DNA of 64,000 nt, taken from NCBI GenBank assembly GCA_013397695.1, contig VYZI01000346.1:443187-507186 (forward strand), given 5' to 3'. Origin of the DNA: Centropus unirufus (Eukaryota; Chordata; Aves; Cuculiformes; Centropidae). This document shows, piece by piece, positions 25,757 through 37,000 of this stretch. Each line of letters begins with the position of its first letter. Position 1 is the stretch's first letter. A program made the position numbers and the translations under genes. Under the pieces are notes generated by a model. The model did not search any database and was not told the origin of the DNA. It was given only the letters and a program-made list of their open reading frames with translations.

Positions 25757-26300
25757 GAATCATAGAATGGGTTATCTTGGAATGCTCCTTAAAGATCATC
25801 TAGTTCCAACGCCCCTGTCAAAGGCAGGGATGTCTTCCACTAGACCAGATTGGTCAAAATTCCGTCCAACCAACCTGGCCTTGAGCACTCCTAGGGATGG
25901 GGCATCCGCAGCTTCCCTGGGCAACCTGTGCCTGTGCCTCACTACCCTTGTAACAAAGGACTTTTTTTCTTATATCTAATTTAAATTTACCCTCTTCCAG
26001 GTCAAAGCTGTTATCCCTTGTCCTATCACTACATGCCCTTGTAAAAAGTCTCTCTCCAGCTTTGTTTTGTAGGCCTCCTTTAGGTAGGGGAAGGCTGCTA
26101 TGAGGTCTCCCCAGAGCCTTCCTTTCTCCAGGCTGAACAACCCCAGTTCTCTCAGCCTGTCTTCATAGCTCCAGCCCTCTCTGATCATCTTAGCAGCCCT
26201 CCTCTGCCCCCACTCCAATAGGTCCCTGTCCTTCCTATGTTTGGGGCCCCAGACTTGAATGCAGTATTCCAGATTTGTTTGATTAAAGTGGAATTTCATT
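25757..26300 (-). mobile_element. CR1 LINE, 3' half-kilobase, well preserved
   Basis: The plus strand begins GAATCATAGAATGG and proceeds through the reverse complement of the CR1 3' region: the GATCATCTAGTTCCAAC block, 'CCAACCTGGCCTTGAGCACT', 'GGGGCATCCGCAGCTTCCCTGG', 'CTTGTCCTATCACTACATGCC' and 'GGCTGAACAACCCCAGTTCTCTC'. On the minus strand it still reads open for about 107 codons, carrying LEYCIQVWGPKHRKDRDLLE and ELGLFSLEKGRLWGDLI, the conserved C-terminal end of CR1 ORF2. It is 5'-truncated at about 26280-26300. This is the least diverged CR1 copy in the window. Confidence 0.95.
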
Positions 26301-26544
26301 AAACAATTTTACGTCCTACTCAAACCTGTGATAGTCAAAGCTTGTTTGAACGGAAACCTGCTCTACAAAATTGAGCCACAGAAAGAATCCTGAGCACTTC
26401 ACTGCAGAACAGCTGATTCCTGACAACCTTTCTTCTGTGTGCAATAGAAGTTAGATGGCTTTGATCCTTGCATATTATGAGTTGAGTATATTCCAGCTTT
26501 TTTTAAACTTTTTGTAGTAATGAATCTTAAACTATATTCTATAT

Positions 26545-26605
26545 NNNNNNNNNNNNNNNNNNNNNNNNNNNNNNNNNNNNNNNNNNNNNNNNNNNNNNNN
26601 NNNNN
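26545..26605. other. Assembly gap (61 N)
   Basis: Run of N. The sequence is unknown here and its true length may differ from 61. Confidence 0.99.
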
Positions 26606-28519
26606 CTTTCCCTGGGATGTGTTTTCTTTCCCTATTTGTTTAAGGAAACTTGCTTAGTATCAGCAACTAACAAGGCACATGGATTGATGGGTGTAAGAGA
26701 AAAAAAGTTCAGTTTTTTAAGCTAAACTGCTTCTCTATTAGAAAATCCCATTCTCTCCTGTCTTAAAACTAGAAAGCACATGTTCTCAGCTTCACTTGGC
26801 TTACAGAGGCAATGATTTTTCATTTGTTTTTCTTCACTATACATGAAAAACAAACAAACTGATTTTGTTGTTTATTTGTTTCTTTTAAGTTGTTTTGTTG
26901 TTTAAATTGGTTCTTTCCTTGTAATATTTTCCCTAACATTGGCTTAGTCATGTCTCTGCCAGCTACTTGGAACAGTAGAGATGGCCCTGAAGTCATCAAA
27001 TGATTTCATTAAAAAACTGCACTGTTTGCTTTTGAAGTCGCTAATACTAGAGAGAAGGCAGCATTGCCATACTTAGTAGTAGAGGAGGATTTATGTATTT
27101 TGAGTAATAGAAAATTATTTGTTTAATTAAAGAAGAGTATTTGCAAATTTATGCAGTAAGTGCTGACAAGAACTCATGGGATAACTGGATTGGTAATCGG
27201 AGGTGGGTGGTTGTTGTGTGGTTCAGATCCTGATGTGTTTCCTTCTCAGATGATGTGGCTTTGTGAGAGTAACATGATTCTAAGACAGCAGCGGGTTTCT
27301 AGCTTTCAAAAAAGATTAACATCAACCAATAAAGCATTGGTTGATTTGCATTTACCTCTGATCTATATTTGTATATAGCTCTGATCACAGTCACACTCGG
27401 AAAAGATAGAGTCATTTGAAAAAGACCTGTTAGTGTGATTATGCTGAAGTTGAACTTTCCTTCTTAAAGGAATAAGAAAGAAATTAATAAGTAAAACCTA
27501 GGAAGAAATAAGAATAGCCTCTGTTGTGTGTGAGGACATATGGAGGAGAGAAAAAACAAAATACATATATCTGAGGGGCAAACTAGGTCACGTCCTATTT
27601 GAAAATCAAAGGATGAGGTCAAGCTTCAAAAAATCAGTTGTGGGGAAAAAGAAACTCAGTGATTCAAGATGATATTTTATATATTTGTATAAAAAGACTG
27701 TGCAAGATAAGGTTGATCCTGGAGTCAGAAATTAGAAATGAGTATACAAGATTTCATGATTATGGAATAACAGGAATCTCTGAGAAAGAGAATAAAGGAG
27801 GCAAATAAACATTTCAGAAATTGGCAGAACCTGTTAGCACAGGAAAATCTTAATTTAAATGGTTTTGTGCTTCAGTCTTAGGTTTTTTGGGTTTGTTGTG
27901 ATCTCTTTTATTTTTAAACAAATGTTGAAAAAGTTTAAAGGGAATGAGAAAAATTAGATGCCTTGTAGAAAAACCCTCGCTCAGGACATAGGTTAATTAT
28001 AGGGTGATTAACTTGAAGTTAATCCTAATGATACTGTCTTTTAATCAGATTAATTTTTCCTACAGATATTTATTGTAACTCATGTTAACTGTGTTAAAAT
28101 TGGTTAATGAATCCAAAAAACTGTCAGTGAACTTTCAAACCCTAAGGCAGATTCCTTTGAGGCTGCATGGCGGAGCGGTTCCTGGTTGTTGTCTTTTCTG
28201 GCTCTTGGGAAGACTATATTGCTCCTAATAAATCTCTAAAGGCTGTAATTTTACAGATACAGTAATTCTAATGTTAGAAAGAGATCATTAACTATTAAAT
28301 TGCTTGGTAAGTTGAGCTTACTTGAACTTGTTTTTGGACAGAGCCAAATGTAGGTCTAGAGACTAATATTGTAGATTACCCTGACAGGTTAGAGACAGTT
28401 ATTTTTGAATAAAGCAGCAACAGGAGGGATGCAGGGGAGGTGGTATTAGTGCTGTATACAGTATTAATATACCATGGTGGGTGTATTAGGGCTAGGTTAG
28501 AGATCCAGTCTTCAGAAAT
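26606..28519. other. Intron 1 stretch, no definite element
   Basis: AT-rich intron. The part about 27450-27870 is purine-rich and vaguely resembles an old CR1 endonuclease segment, but the resemblance is too weak to annotate. A tRNA box A look-alike at 28168 has no box B. Confidence 0.4.
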
Positions 28520-28690
28520 AATTTTAGGAAGTACAAAGGGGGCTAGAAAAGAGCCATAAGATCATCCAGATTCTGAAAAAGTGTATCTCATTTTAGAGAT
28601 TTAAGAAGCCTATTCTGCTGAGGTGTTACTTGGGAAATTCTGAAGATTTGTCCTCTAATCCTATATGAATGAGAGCGTTGGTAGGAGATG
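28520..28690 (+). mobile_element. Ancient CR1-like LINE fossil
   Basis: The run from AGGAAGTACAAAGG through GGCTAGAAAAGAGCC, ATAAGATCATCCAGATTCTG and TAGAGATTTAAGAAGCCT follows, with heavy divergence, the conserved 'ERVQRRATKMI...L...YEERLKELGL' coding segment of older CR1 families. It is much more decayed than the younger CR1 copies nearby, implying an insertion before most of them. Confidence 0.45.
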
Positions 28691-30148
28691 AAAACATACA
28701 TATTTAGTAATTAACTGGTGGAGCAATTTATGTGGGAGTCATTCATTCTCTCTCATTTAGTGTGTTTGAATCACATGGATGGCTTTAGCGAAAGAGATGC
28801 ATTTACTTGGACAAACTGTATGGTTCTGATGCAAAAAGTTGGAAAAAGTTTCAGTGATCATTGTATTTCTGTGATTGGGAAAGCAAAATCTTTTGAGTTT
28901 TTCTGAGTAGAACCTATATAGGAAAAGTTAGCATTATATTTTTTCCGATATAATCTTGACATAATGTTTACATATTAAGTGTAATTTTTGTGCACTTTTT
29001 GTACACCTGTGCATGTAGCATTTCAGGAAGATATGGCTATTTGTGTTGCTTAGTACAGTATATTGAAACCTTTTGGAAGACTATTTGAAAAGACTAAAAA
29101 ATTATTTAATACTCCATGAATATAAAACTAAAGGTAATAGTGAAGAAGTTTTTGCACCCAACTCCCACTCCCTGTCCCATTCTATATTTGATGGATATTG
29201 TTTTACGTGCACTGAAATAACAACGGGCAAGTTTTTAAGTTTATTTAAATTTGGTCTGGTTCAGGTATAACAAATGTGAAAATATTGCTTTAGGTTCATT
29301 TCTGGTACAAGGGAAACTAGGATTTTGTATGAGTTTTTGGATGGAGTTACATTCAACTCACTTCATTAAAGGTATAATTCAAAACAATGGCCTTGAATGG
29401 TTCCATTTTCCTGGTTATGATCTTAATATGCATTGCTTAAGAAAAAGAACTGAGAAGCATGATTTTGTCTGGCAGTTGTTGCTGTTTATTGCACATATAA
29501 TTTCTTTTTGTGTATTGTAATATAGATATTATAATATTCTTTAGAGCTTGTCCTTGCTTTTAACAGTGCATAAATGTTTTCATACTTATGCATAACTGAG
29601 TTTCTTTAAAAATTTAATAACCTGAAAGAAAGGAAAACATTCTTTTTGTCTGCAGATCTAGTTGTTGGTACACCACTATTTTTTGTTGCATTAGGAATCC
29701 TTTTTGTAGTTTGGAAAATGTTAACAGATACATTAAAAGCAAATCAGGACTGTGGTGTTTTGTTTTTCTTTAAAAAAATCTTGCGTTTAATTTTTTGTCA
29801 CACAATACTATTTTATACTTCAGTCTTCCAGCATTGCTATAAAAAGGAAGTTATAGTGGTATGTTTAAAATATGTATTCCATTACATGTGGATTATAAAA
29901 TGTTTAACTTATTATGTATGACTGAAATAAAGATTTCCTGAAAGAAATTCAGTATTAGTATTCCTTTTGTCATACAGGATGTATAACTACATAAAGGGAA
30001 AAGCTAAGTTTTTACACCTAATAAATGCAATGGCAGCTACTAACAATCTTGAAGTCATTTATGTGGTATTAATCAACAGCTGAAAACAAGTGGCTTAAGA
30101 AAGCATAAAACTTTTTTAGAGGAGATAATTATCATAGCATTTATTATA
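28691..30148. other. Intron 1 stretch with open frames and an exon-like end
   Basis: Very AT-rich. Several overlapping open frames (29073-29520 and 29646-29921) lack good ATG starts or database-recognisable motifs. A polypyrimidine tract plus CTGCAG at 29647-29656 and an AATAAA at 29926-29931 bracket one of them, which is treated as a finding. No gene is supported. Confidence 0.35.
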
Positions 30149-30732
30149 ATGGCCACCAGGTTGAGGGAGGTCATTCTGCCCCTCTACTCCTTCCTCTCTT
30201 GTGAGACCTGACCTGGAGTATTGTTTCCAGTTCTGGAATCTTAATCATAAAAAAGGATATAGAACAATTGGAACAAGTTCTGAGGAGGCTACAAAGATAT
30301 CAGAGGGCTGGAGCAACTCTGCGGTGAAGATAGGCTGAGAGGGTTGGTGTTCAGCCTGGAAAAGAGAAAGCTCCAAGGAGCTCTTATAGCAGCCTTCCAG
30401 AAACCTGAAGGGAGCTACCAGAAAGCTGGGGAGAGACTTCATATAAGGGCATGTAGTGATGGGACAAGGAAGAATGGCTTTAAATGGAAAGGGGGAAGGT
30501 TTAGACTAGACATTAGGATGAAATTCTTCATGATGAGGATGGTGAGGCACTGGCACAGGTCACCCAGGGAAGTTGTGGCTGCCTCTTCCCTGGAAGTGTT
30601 CAAGGCCAAGTTGGATGGCCCCTTGAGCGGCTTGGTCTAGTGGGAAGTGTCCATGCCCATGGCAGGGGTGGTTGGAACTGGATGATCTTTAAGGTCTCTT
30701 CTAACCCAAACCATTCTGTGATTCTATGATTT
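30149..30732 (+). mobile_element. CR1 LINE, 3' end
   Basis: Plus-strand CR1 3' region. Degenerate 'PLYS...RPDLEYCFQFW' is near 30180-30235, RLRGLVFSLEKRKLQGALIA near 30330-30380, then 'GCACTGGCACAGGTCACCCA', 'GGATGGCCCCTTGAGCGGCT', 'GGTTGGAACTGGATGATCTT' and the repeated tail ATTCTGTGATTCTATGAT. There is a small internal deletion relative to the copy at 25.8 kb. It is non-functional. Confidence 0.93.
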
Positions 30733-33389
30733 TCAACCTCAGGTGAAATTGTTATTGCTCAGCGTCTCAAAAACTAGATCCTATCTAGAAATATGTTCAA
30801 ATCAGTGTTACGTTTCATTTCCAGTTGATGTCTTGATGAAAAATTTCAAAATAGTGCAGGTATGAAGTCCAAGTTTATTCAAGTTTGAATAAACTATGAG
30901 CAGGAAAAGCAGAATTTGAATTGCATGTGAGATGATAAAATATGCTTAGCTATTTTGATTCTGATGTCTTTACAAGTAGATATTTACAGGTTGTACAGGA
31001 TGAGAGCAAAGAGATCGTAAAGTACAATTCAGTCACCATTTTGGTAAGCACAAGGAATTCTTTTAAAAGACAGAATTCCAGGACTTTTTATTTGGTAATT
31101 TTATGTTAAAACTGTGATGGTGGATGGATAGTGGGGAGAAAATCTGTCACTACTTCATCAATGTTATTTGCCTAATTTTCAGTTTCTGTTTATCTCTGTA
31201 CTGTGCTTCTAGATATTTGATTAGCAGACAATAAGAATTTTTAGAATCTAAAGCGTATAGTGTTCCCTGAACTTTAAAAGAAAATTTTGATATCTCAATC
31301 TACACTCCTTCCCCGCCCCCTCCATCCCTACAGACTTGAAATCTAATGCTTTAGAATTACTGAAATTGATGTTTTGGCAATCTCAGTGTTTTACTCCATA
31401 TAATGTGATTAGAAAATAGGGCAGGTACCATTGCACTGAGAATGCAGCGTTGGAAATCTGTGATCCCCTTTTACCCTGATAAATTTTGTAAATAGTTTGT
31501 TTATTTGACATTGCTTACACACATTCATGCAAATACTAAACGAAAAATGAATGGTGGTTCTCCAAATTGAAGACTAAATATCGTTTTGAAAAACAATTTG
31601 AAATAAGTTGGACCAATTTTGGAAAATAAAATAGTGTGGAAACACACAGGTAATTAGAGATTCTGTTTTATTTGCTTGTGGAAAGTCTTGTATATTGATT
31701 GCAGATGATGCTTTGAATATGTGTGGGTGCTTCTCTGCCAGTTGCAGGATCAAGATCTAAGTTAGGGTTGCAAAGCAGGAACAATAAGTCCCTTGAATAC
31801 AGAAGGACTGAATTATACCACCAGCAGCACCCTGTGAGCAGTTTTATTTATTACACTGTTTTGAAAAGTACTGTCTGTCTATGCTTGAAACAGTAAAAGT
31901 ACCCATGAAATAGTATGATTTGTAAATTAAAACACAAAGTATTCATGAGTGCAGATTTTATTAGGATATAAAAATCATAGAAAAGTAAGTCTATCTCTTG
32001 TAAGTCTGGAGGCCGACTAATGCATTCCTCCTGTTCAAACATGACATCCATTTGTATGTATGTTTATTTTGTTAAGATGAACAGAAGTATTTGATTCATC
32101 TACAAGGGAGTGCACACCTGCAGAATGCAGAAACGATGTTTTAAAGTTGACCACAGGAACTTTTCAGGAAGATTAACGATGTTTCCAGACATTCAGTATG
32201 TACTATAATGTTGGTATTTTTTCTGTAGTAGTTAATGGTCTCAGATTACTTCTATGTTTCAAAGAATATAGCTGTTTTTTAGGAAACTATACTGGTTGGA
32301 AACAAATAATTACAAATTTTCTTTGATCTTGTATTCTGAATAGCCTACTTTTTGGAGCCTTTAATAGTATTTATCCTAATAGTCCCCTTTTATTTCATAG
32401 AAGAAGAAGATAGTAATTATTGTTTTAAAAAAATTATTGGGAATCTTTAAGCAATTTGCTGTGAGGAATGGCTAGCTTGTTGAATAGAACAAAGTTATCT
32501 GACAGAATGTGTCTTTTAGTGGTTTGTTTCCTGTAAGCCCTGATACTTACAGATGAGTCGTTTTATAAACTACAGATAAAAAGTTATGTTTCATGTTTTA
32601 TTTACCATCCAAACAGCTTCCATAACATTTCTTCAGTAGACAGGCTTAAACTGCATAATATCCTTTCAGCTTTCTCTGGTTTCACATGACTGATAAGATA
32701 TTGTCGCTTTTTTCTTTCTGCATTTGCTGCTCTCACACTCAAGTGTATGAGAGAAAATAGTCCTAAAAGTAAAGTTTCTTTTCTCTACTAACTTTTAATG
32801 TTTATAAGCATTTACATGGTGAGACTAAGTTTTGCATAAAGCAGCCCTAAGTTCTCCAGCAGTGTGGTTTTGTTTTTTTTTGTATATCGGCACAATTCTA
32901 AATATGCTTCCTAATTGCAAAAATAAGTGTGCACTAGATATCATTCCAATTAACTCCCTTATAATTACTTTTGAAATTGTTGTCACAAAAATAGTCTCCC
33001 TGAAGTCAGAAATTCATGTCTTCATACGTGGTACCTTGAAGACTATAAGAAATATATCAAAACTCTATCAGAATGATCTGGTTTTATTGATTTGCTGTGT
33101 TTTGTTGCAGTTTCCTTCTCCTTTGTTCTTCACTTCCTCAAACAGATTTTCAGCAATGACCATGGCTACAGTATGATTCAGACAGAAACAATCAGTGGTA
33201 AAATTGATCAGAGCTTTTTTCTGAAAAGCTTTCCCGTCCTTCTCAAACAACAGTAGCAGTTATCTGTAGATACTTTTTCAGCTTCCAGAACCTAGGTTGT
33301 TCTGAGACAGGTGCAGTAATATCCATGGATGAATTTTTTTCTAGCAAGAATATTTAGGTCTATTTTTTGGCATATCTAACTCTTAAACA
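30733..33389. other. Intron 1 stretch, nothing recognised
   Basis: Ordinary AT-rich intron with short homopolymers. No exon, RNA gene or identified repeat. Confidence 0.5.
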
Positions 33390-33399
33390 CATTTTAATT

Positions 33400-33900
33400 G
33401 CAGTGCCTTCTGAAAATACAAATATATGACATCAACTAGGTCTCCCTTAATTTCCTGCTAGTTAAATTGTTTGTAAAGCTTTGACACCTCTAAGGCATGT
33501 CATCCCTCACAAAAACAATGCTGATTATTTCCCATTATATTGTATTTATCCACGTGCCCTCTATTTCTGATGTCTCTTATTCACCTGTAGAGGTGATGTT
33601 TACTATCTGTTGTTTATCAGGTTCTCCTTAGAGCCTTTTTGAAAAACTGATGGTCATATCCTATTCCCCTTTTATGGAATCTTAAGTGATAAGATACTGT
33701 GAGTGTCTTCAAGGGCTTTATGTAACTTGAGTTCCATTAGAATAGGTATGTGGATACAGTTTTCACAGTTTGTTCCTGATAATTCCTGGTCATTTTACTG
33801 ACACTTGAAGCTGCAAGATTTCTTCTGTCTTGTTTCTTGTTCTTGTGAAGAAGGATTCCAGTGTAGCAATCAATTTAAGTTCACTCCTAGTAACTGCTAG
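33400..33900 (-). mobile_element. Ancient CR1-like LINE fossil, antisense
   Basis: On the plus strand the order ACATCAACTAGGTCTCCCTT, GGCATGTCATCCCTCAC, AAAACAATGCTGATTATT, TATTTATCCACGTGCCCTC and TCAGGTTCTCCTTAGAGCC matches the reverse complement of the RT region of an old CR1 lineage shared widely among birds and reptiles. Divergence is high. The left and right ends are approximate, and homology may extend to about 33.9 kb or beyond. Confidence 0.5.
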
Positions 33901-34000
33901 TGCATTTGCTTCATTTGAATTTCCTGCTGAGGCCCCATATTTAAATTGTGCTGTTATGACTCAAACGTCTTTTGGCCCTACAGAATATGTATCTTAAGAT

Positions 34001-34063
34001 TTTAAGAATTAAGAAATTCTTTATGAAATTAAGAAATTAAGAAATTTAAGAAATTAAGAAATT
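34001..34063. repeat. AAGAAATT-type tandem repeat
   Basis: About six imperfect copies of an eight-base unit (AATTAAGA/AAGAAATT) with one interruption (CTTTATG) and a one-base slip. The simple repeat probably grew by replication slippage. Confidence 0.85.
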
Positions 34064-37000
34064 GCTTCTTAAAAAATTGTCACCTACCTGTTTAGTATCT
34101 TCCAATTGAGCTTAATCACTAACTTTCTGATTAGATTGTATATGTCACAGGGAACAAAATCTGGCTCATTATGGTGTTGTATAAAGCAGCAAAGAGCACA
34201 GAAAGAAGCAGCAAAGTTCTCCAAAGACTTATTTTCTGCTACTTTCTGTGTTTCTAGGGGGTGGGTGTGGGCTTCAAGTCACGAGCTCCTTCCCAGTGTT
34301 TCCTGAAAGACCATCTAGTTTTGTTATAAAATCCTCTGTCTTTGCACTTGGCAAATCATGTTACCAGGGGGCCTTCACTAGCATTAAACAGCTCTGTACA
34401 GGTGATACTTTAATACCTCATTGTTATAACATGCCTTATTCTATCCTCTAGAATTCCTTCCAACAACAAGTTAATCTTCATGTAAGAATGATGTTGGCAT
34501 CATCAGCTATCAGATTTATGGGGCCATTTCTGTCTCAAAATTTTATTCTCATTGCTCCTTGACCTATGAGCCTGGACACAGATCTGCTCATGGTCTTTAT
34601 AAGTCTGTTCATTGTACTTCCCCATCTAAAATATTTTTATTTTAGCAAAACCAATTTAAAAAAAACAGTACTTCACTTCTGAACACCTCACGGTGGATTA
34701 TCTTGTATATAATGGTTGGGGCATTAGGGGGAAACTTCTGCTCTCCGCTTAGCTTTTGCTGCCATTTTTTTTTAATGGTAAATTTGCAATTTTCAAATGG
34801 GAAAAATAGACTGGTTTTATTGCTTTCTTGGTTGATTGTTGCTTTTTGATTTTTGTGAATAACTTCAGGGGTAGAGGCATAGGTCCTTTCTATCCCTCCC
34901 TTCCTGTGGAGCTGAACTCTAATTCATCCAGACTCGTCTTTATCTTTACAGGTTGTTCTGTTTTGAAACTCACTTTGATGAAACAGTTATCTGTCAGACT
35001 GGCACTAGGTTTATTATCTGTGGCTGGGCCTTTGCTAGACACATTAGCAAACAAACTCCCGGGGCCTGTGACTCCTGCTGGAGGTTGCTCAGAACCATGG
35101 AGAGCTCTTTTAATACCAGCGTGGGCAATCACGGGCATCTTTTAATTATTCTTGATATGGCTGGTAAAATTAGGGTGAAGTATTCAGAAATAAAGGATGT
35201 TGAAGTAAAAGGCTAAAAGAAACATACAGTGAAAGTAGAAATAAGATAATATCCAGTATAAAAGTGAGTAGATAGAAAAAGCATAACTTGCAAGTTCAAG
35301 GAATTGTGCGGTAGTACTTGAGGACTGCTAAACATAGGAGCAGCTGGCCATGCTGTCATCACATGCTTGTTGCAAAGTGTTCAGCACAAAGAAAAATACT
35401 GCTTTTCTTCCTAATGAGTCTATATGCAATGATTCTATGAATGTCATGTCTTCCTCTGTGGATAGTATTGTAAGCTTGCCTAGGAAGCAGGAAGAAAAAC
35501 ACATGATTGTAGGTTTTTCCAAATGCTTGACCTTTTTAGAAAGGATATTTCAAACCCTGCATTATGTTCCTTATTACCAGTCTGAAATCCTTGAATGGAT
35601 TTCACTAGAATTACGTGTGAGAAGTATGCAAATTTAGCTTTTAAGTCCCTTTTTTTTACAATACAGAACTCATACTGTTTTAATAATTACAGACTATATG
35701 ACAAATTAATTGGATTTCTTTTTAGAATGTTTATTTTACAAAATAGGATGTTCTTTGTTAAAAAATTCAAGCAACTTTCTTTTGTTTCTACTGATGGAGC
35801 TATACATACAGGCATGCAGAAAAAAGCCCATCCTATCTATATGTGAAAGAAAATAGTTCACTAGTTAAGGCTCTAACTGTTAAGTTTCTAAAAGTTACCA
35901 TGGTTTGAAAGCAAACTTATGAATTAGTGATAGTTACATTATAAATAAAAATGGGAGTTCTGGCTGATAGTGTAATCTTAACACTTCACGTAAAAGGAGT
36001 TAAACAAAAAGCTAATACCTTCAAACATGTTTTAAACTTCTCTGCCAGTTTTTTTTTAATATGTCACAGTAGTTTTGAAAGGAAAAGCTGTTGGCAGCTT
36101 TTGACTTGCAACTTTCACAGTCCTGTTTTATTTATAGCCTTACTATTGTACAAAGTACTTTTAAATAAAATCTTAGATCTGAAATCAGCAGTGCACTTGA
36201 GCTGTGGTGATGGTGAAGATGAGATGCAAGAAGTTTTGGTGGTCTGGAGCTCTATGAAAGCTGCAAACCAGTTAAATTAGGCAACATGAATCTATGTGCT
36301 AATGCACATAAATTGCTTCCTATACTTGAATTAACTTATTAGTTATACATCAGATGTCTTTATTGTGCTTTCTGTGAAGTTCAGTGTCCTAAAGTAAGAG
36401 TTTACCAACAGAAATAGTTAAAAAGATAATTCAAGTACCAAGGGGAATTTTTACAGGTTAAGTAAGATGCATATATTGTAGCACAGTGGAATAAATCTTA
36501 AGGTCAATACATCATCATATAGCAATGTTAGTATTTACAATCTTCTATAAAATTTTTCTTGTCCTCATAAAAACACTTCAGAAAACACAGTTCCATTTAA
36601 ATTAGAAAATGTTGATACAGAGCAAGTCTGATTAGATATGATCACTTCAGACATTCTTTTGCTACATGTGGCCCACTCAAAATTGTATTCTGGTGTTTCT
36701 GCTACTGGGGTGTCAAATCACTCAGTCTTTTTCATCCCCTGCCTCCCTCCCCCTTGCTACCATATAGTCTTGACTATGTTTTGGCTTTGAGTTTGCAAAA
36801 GCTTCTGGTTGCAAATAGCACTCCAGTTTTCTTATGGCTGCCAAAGGTCATGCATTTTCACACAACTATTACAAACTTTCTCATCTGCCTGTTTTTCATC
36901 TTGGTTTATAAACACCCAGCTGAGTTGTGAGCAGGCTGATGTTAAGTTTCTTGATTATTAGATTTTCCATATTACTTTGATGCCAGCCAAAAGGTGAAAG

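Noticed and set aside
27450..27870. Purine-rich stretch as an old CR1 endonuclease segment
   Set aside because: Only one short phrase (TTATGGAATAACAGGAATCTC) is suggestive, which is too weak to annotate without an alignment.
28167..28240. ATGGCGGAGCGG: both a start-like codon in good context and a tRNA box A match (TGGCGGAGCGG)
   Set aside because: No box B (GGTTCNANNCC-like) or cloverleaf follows, and the open frame closes after about 24 codons. Treated as coincidence.
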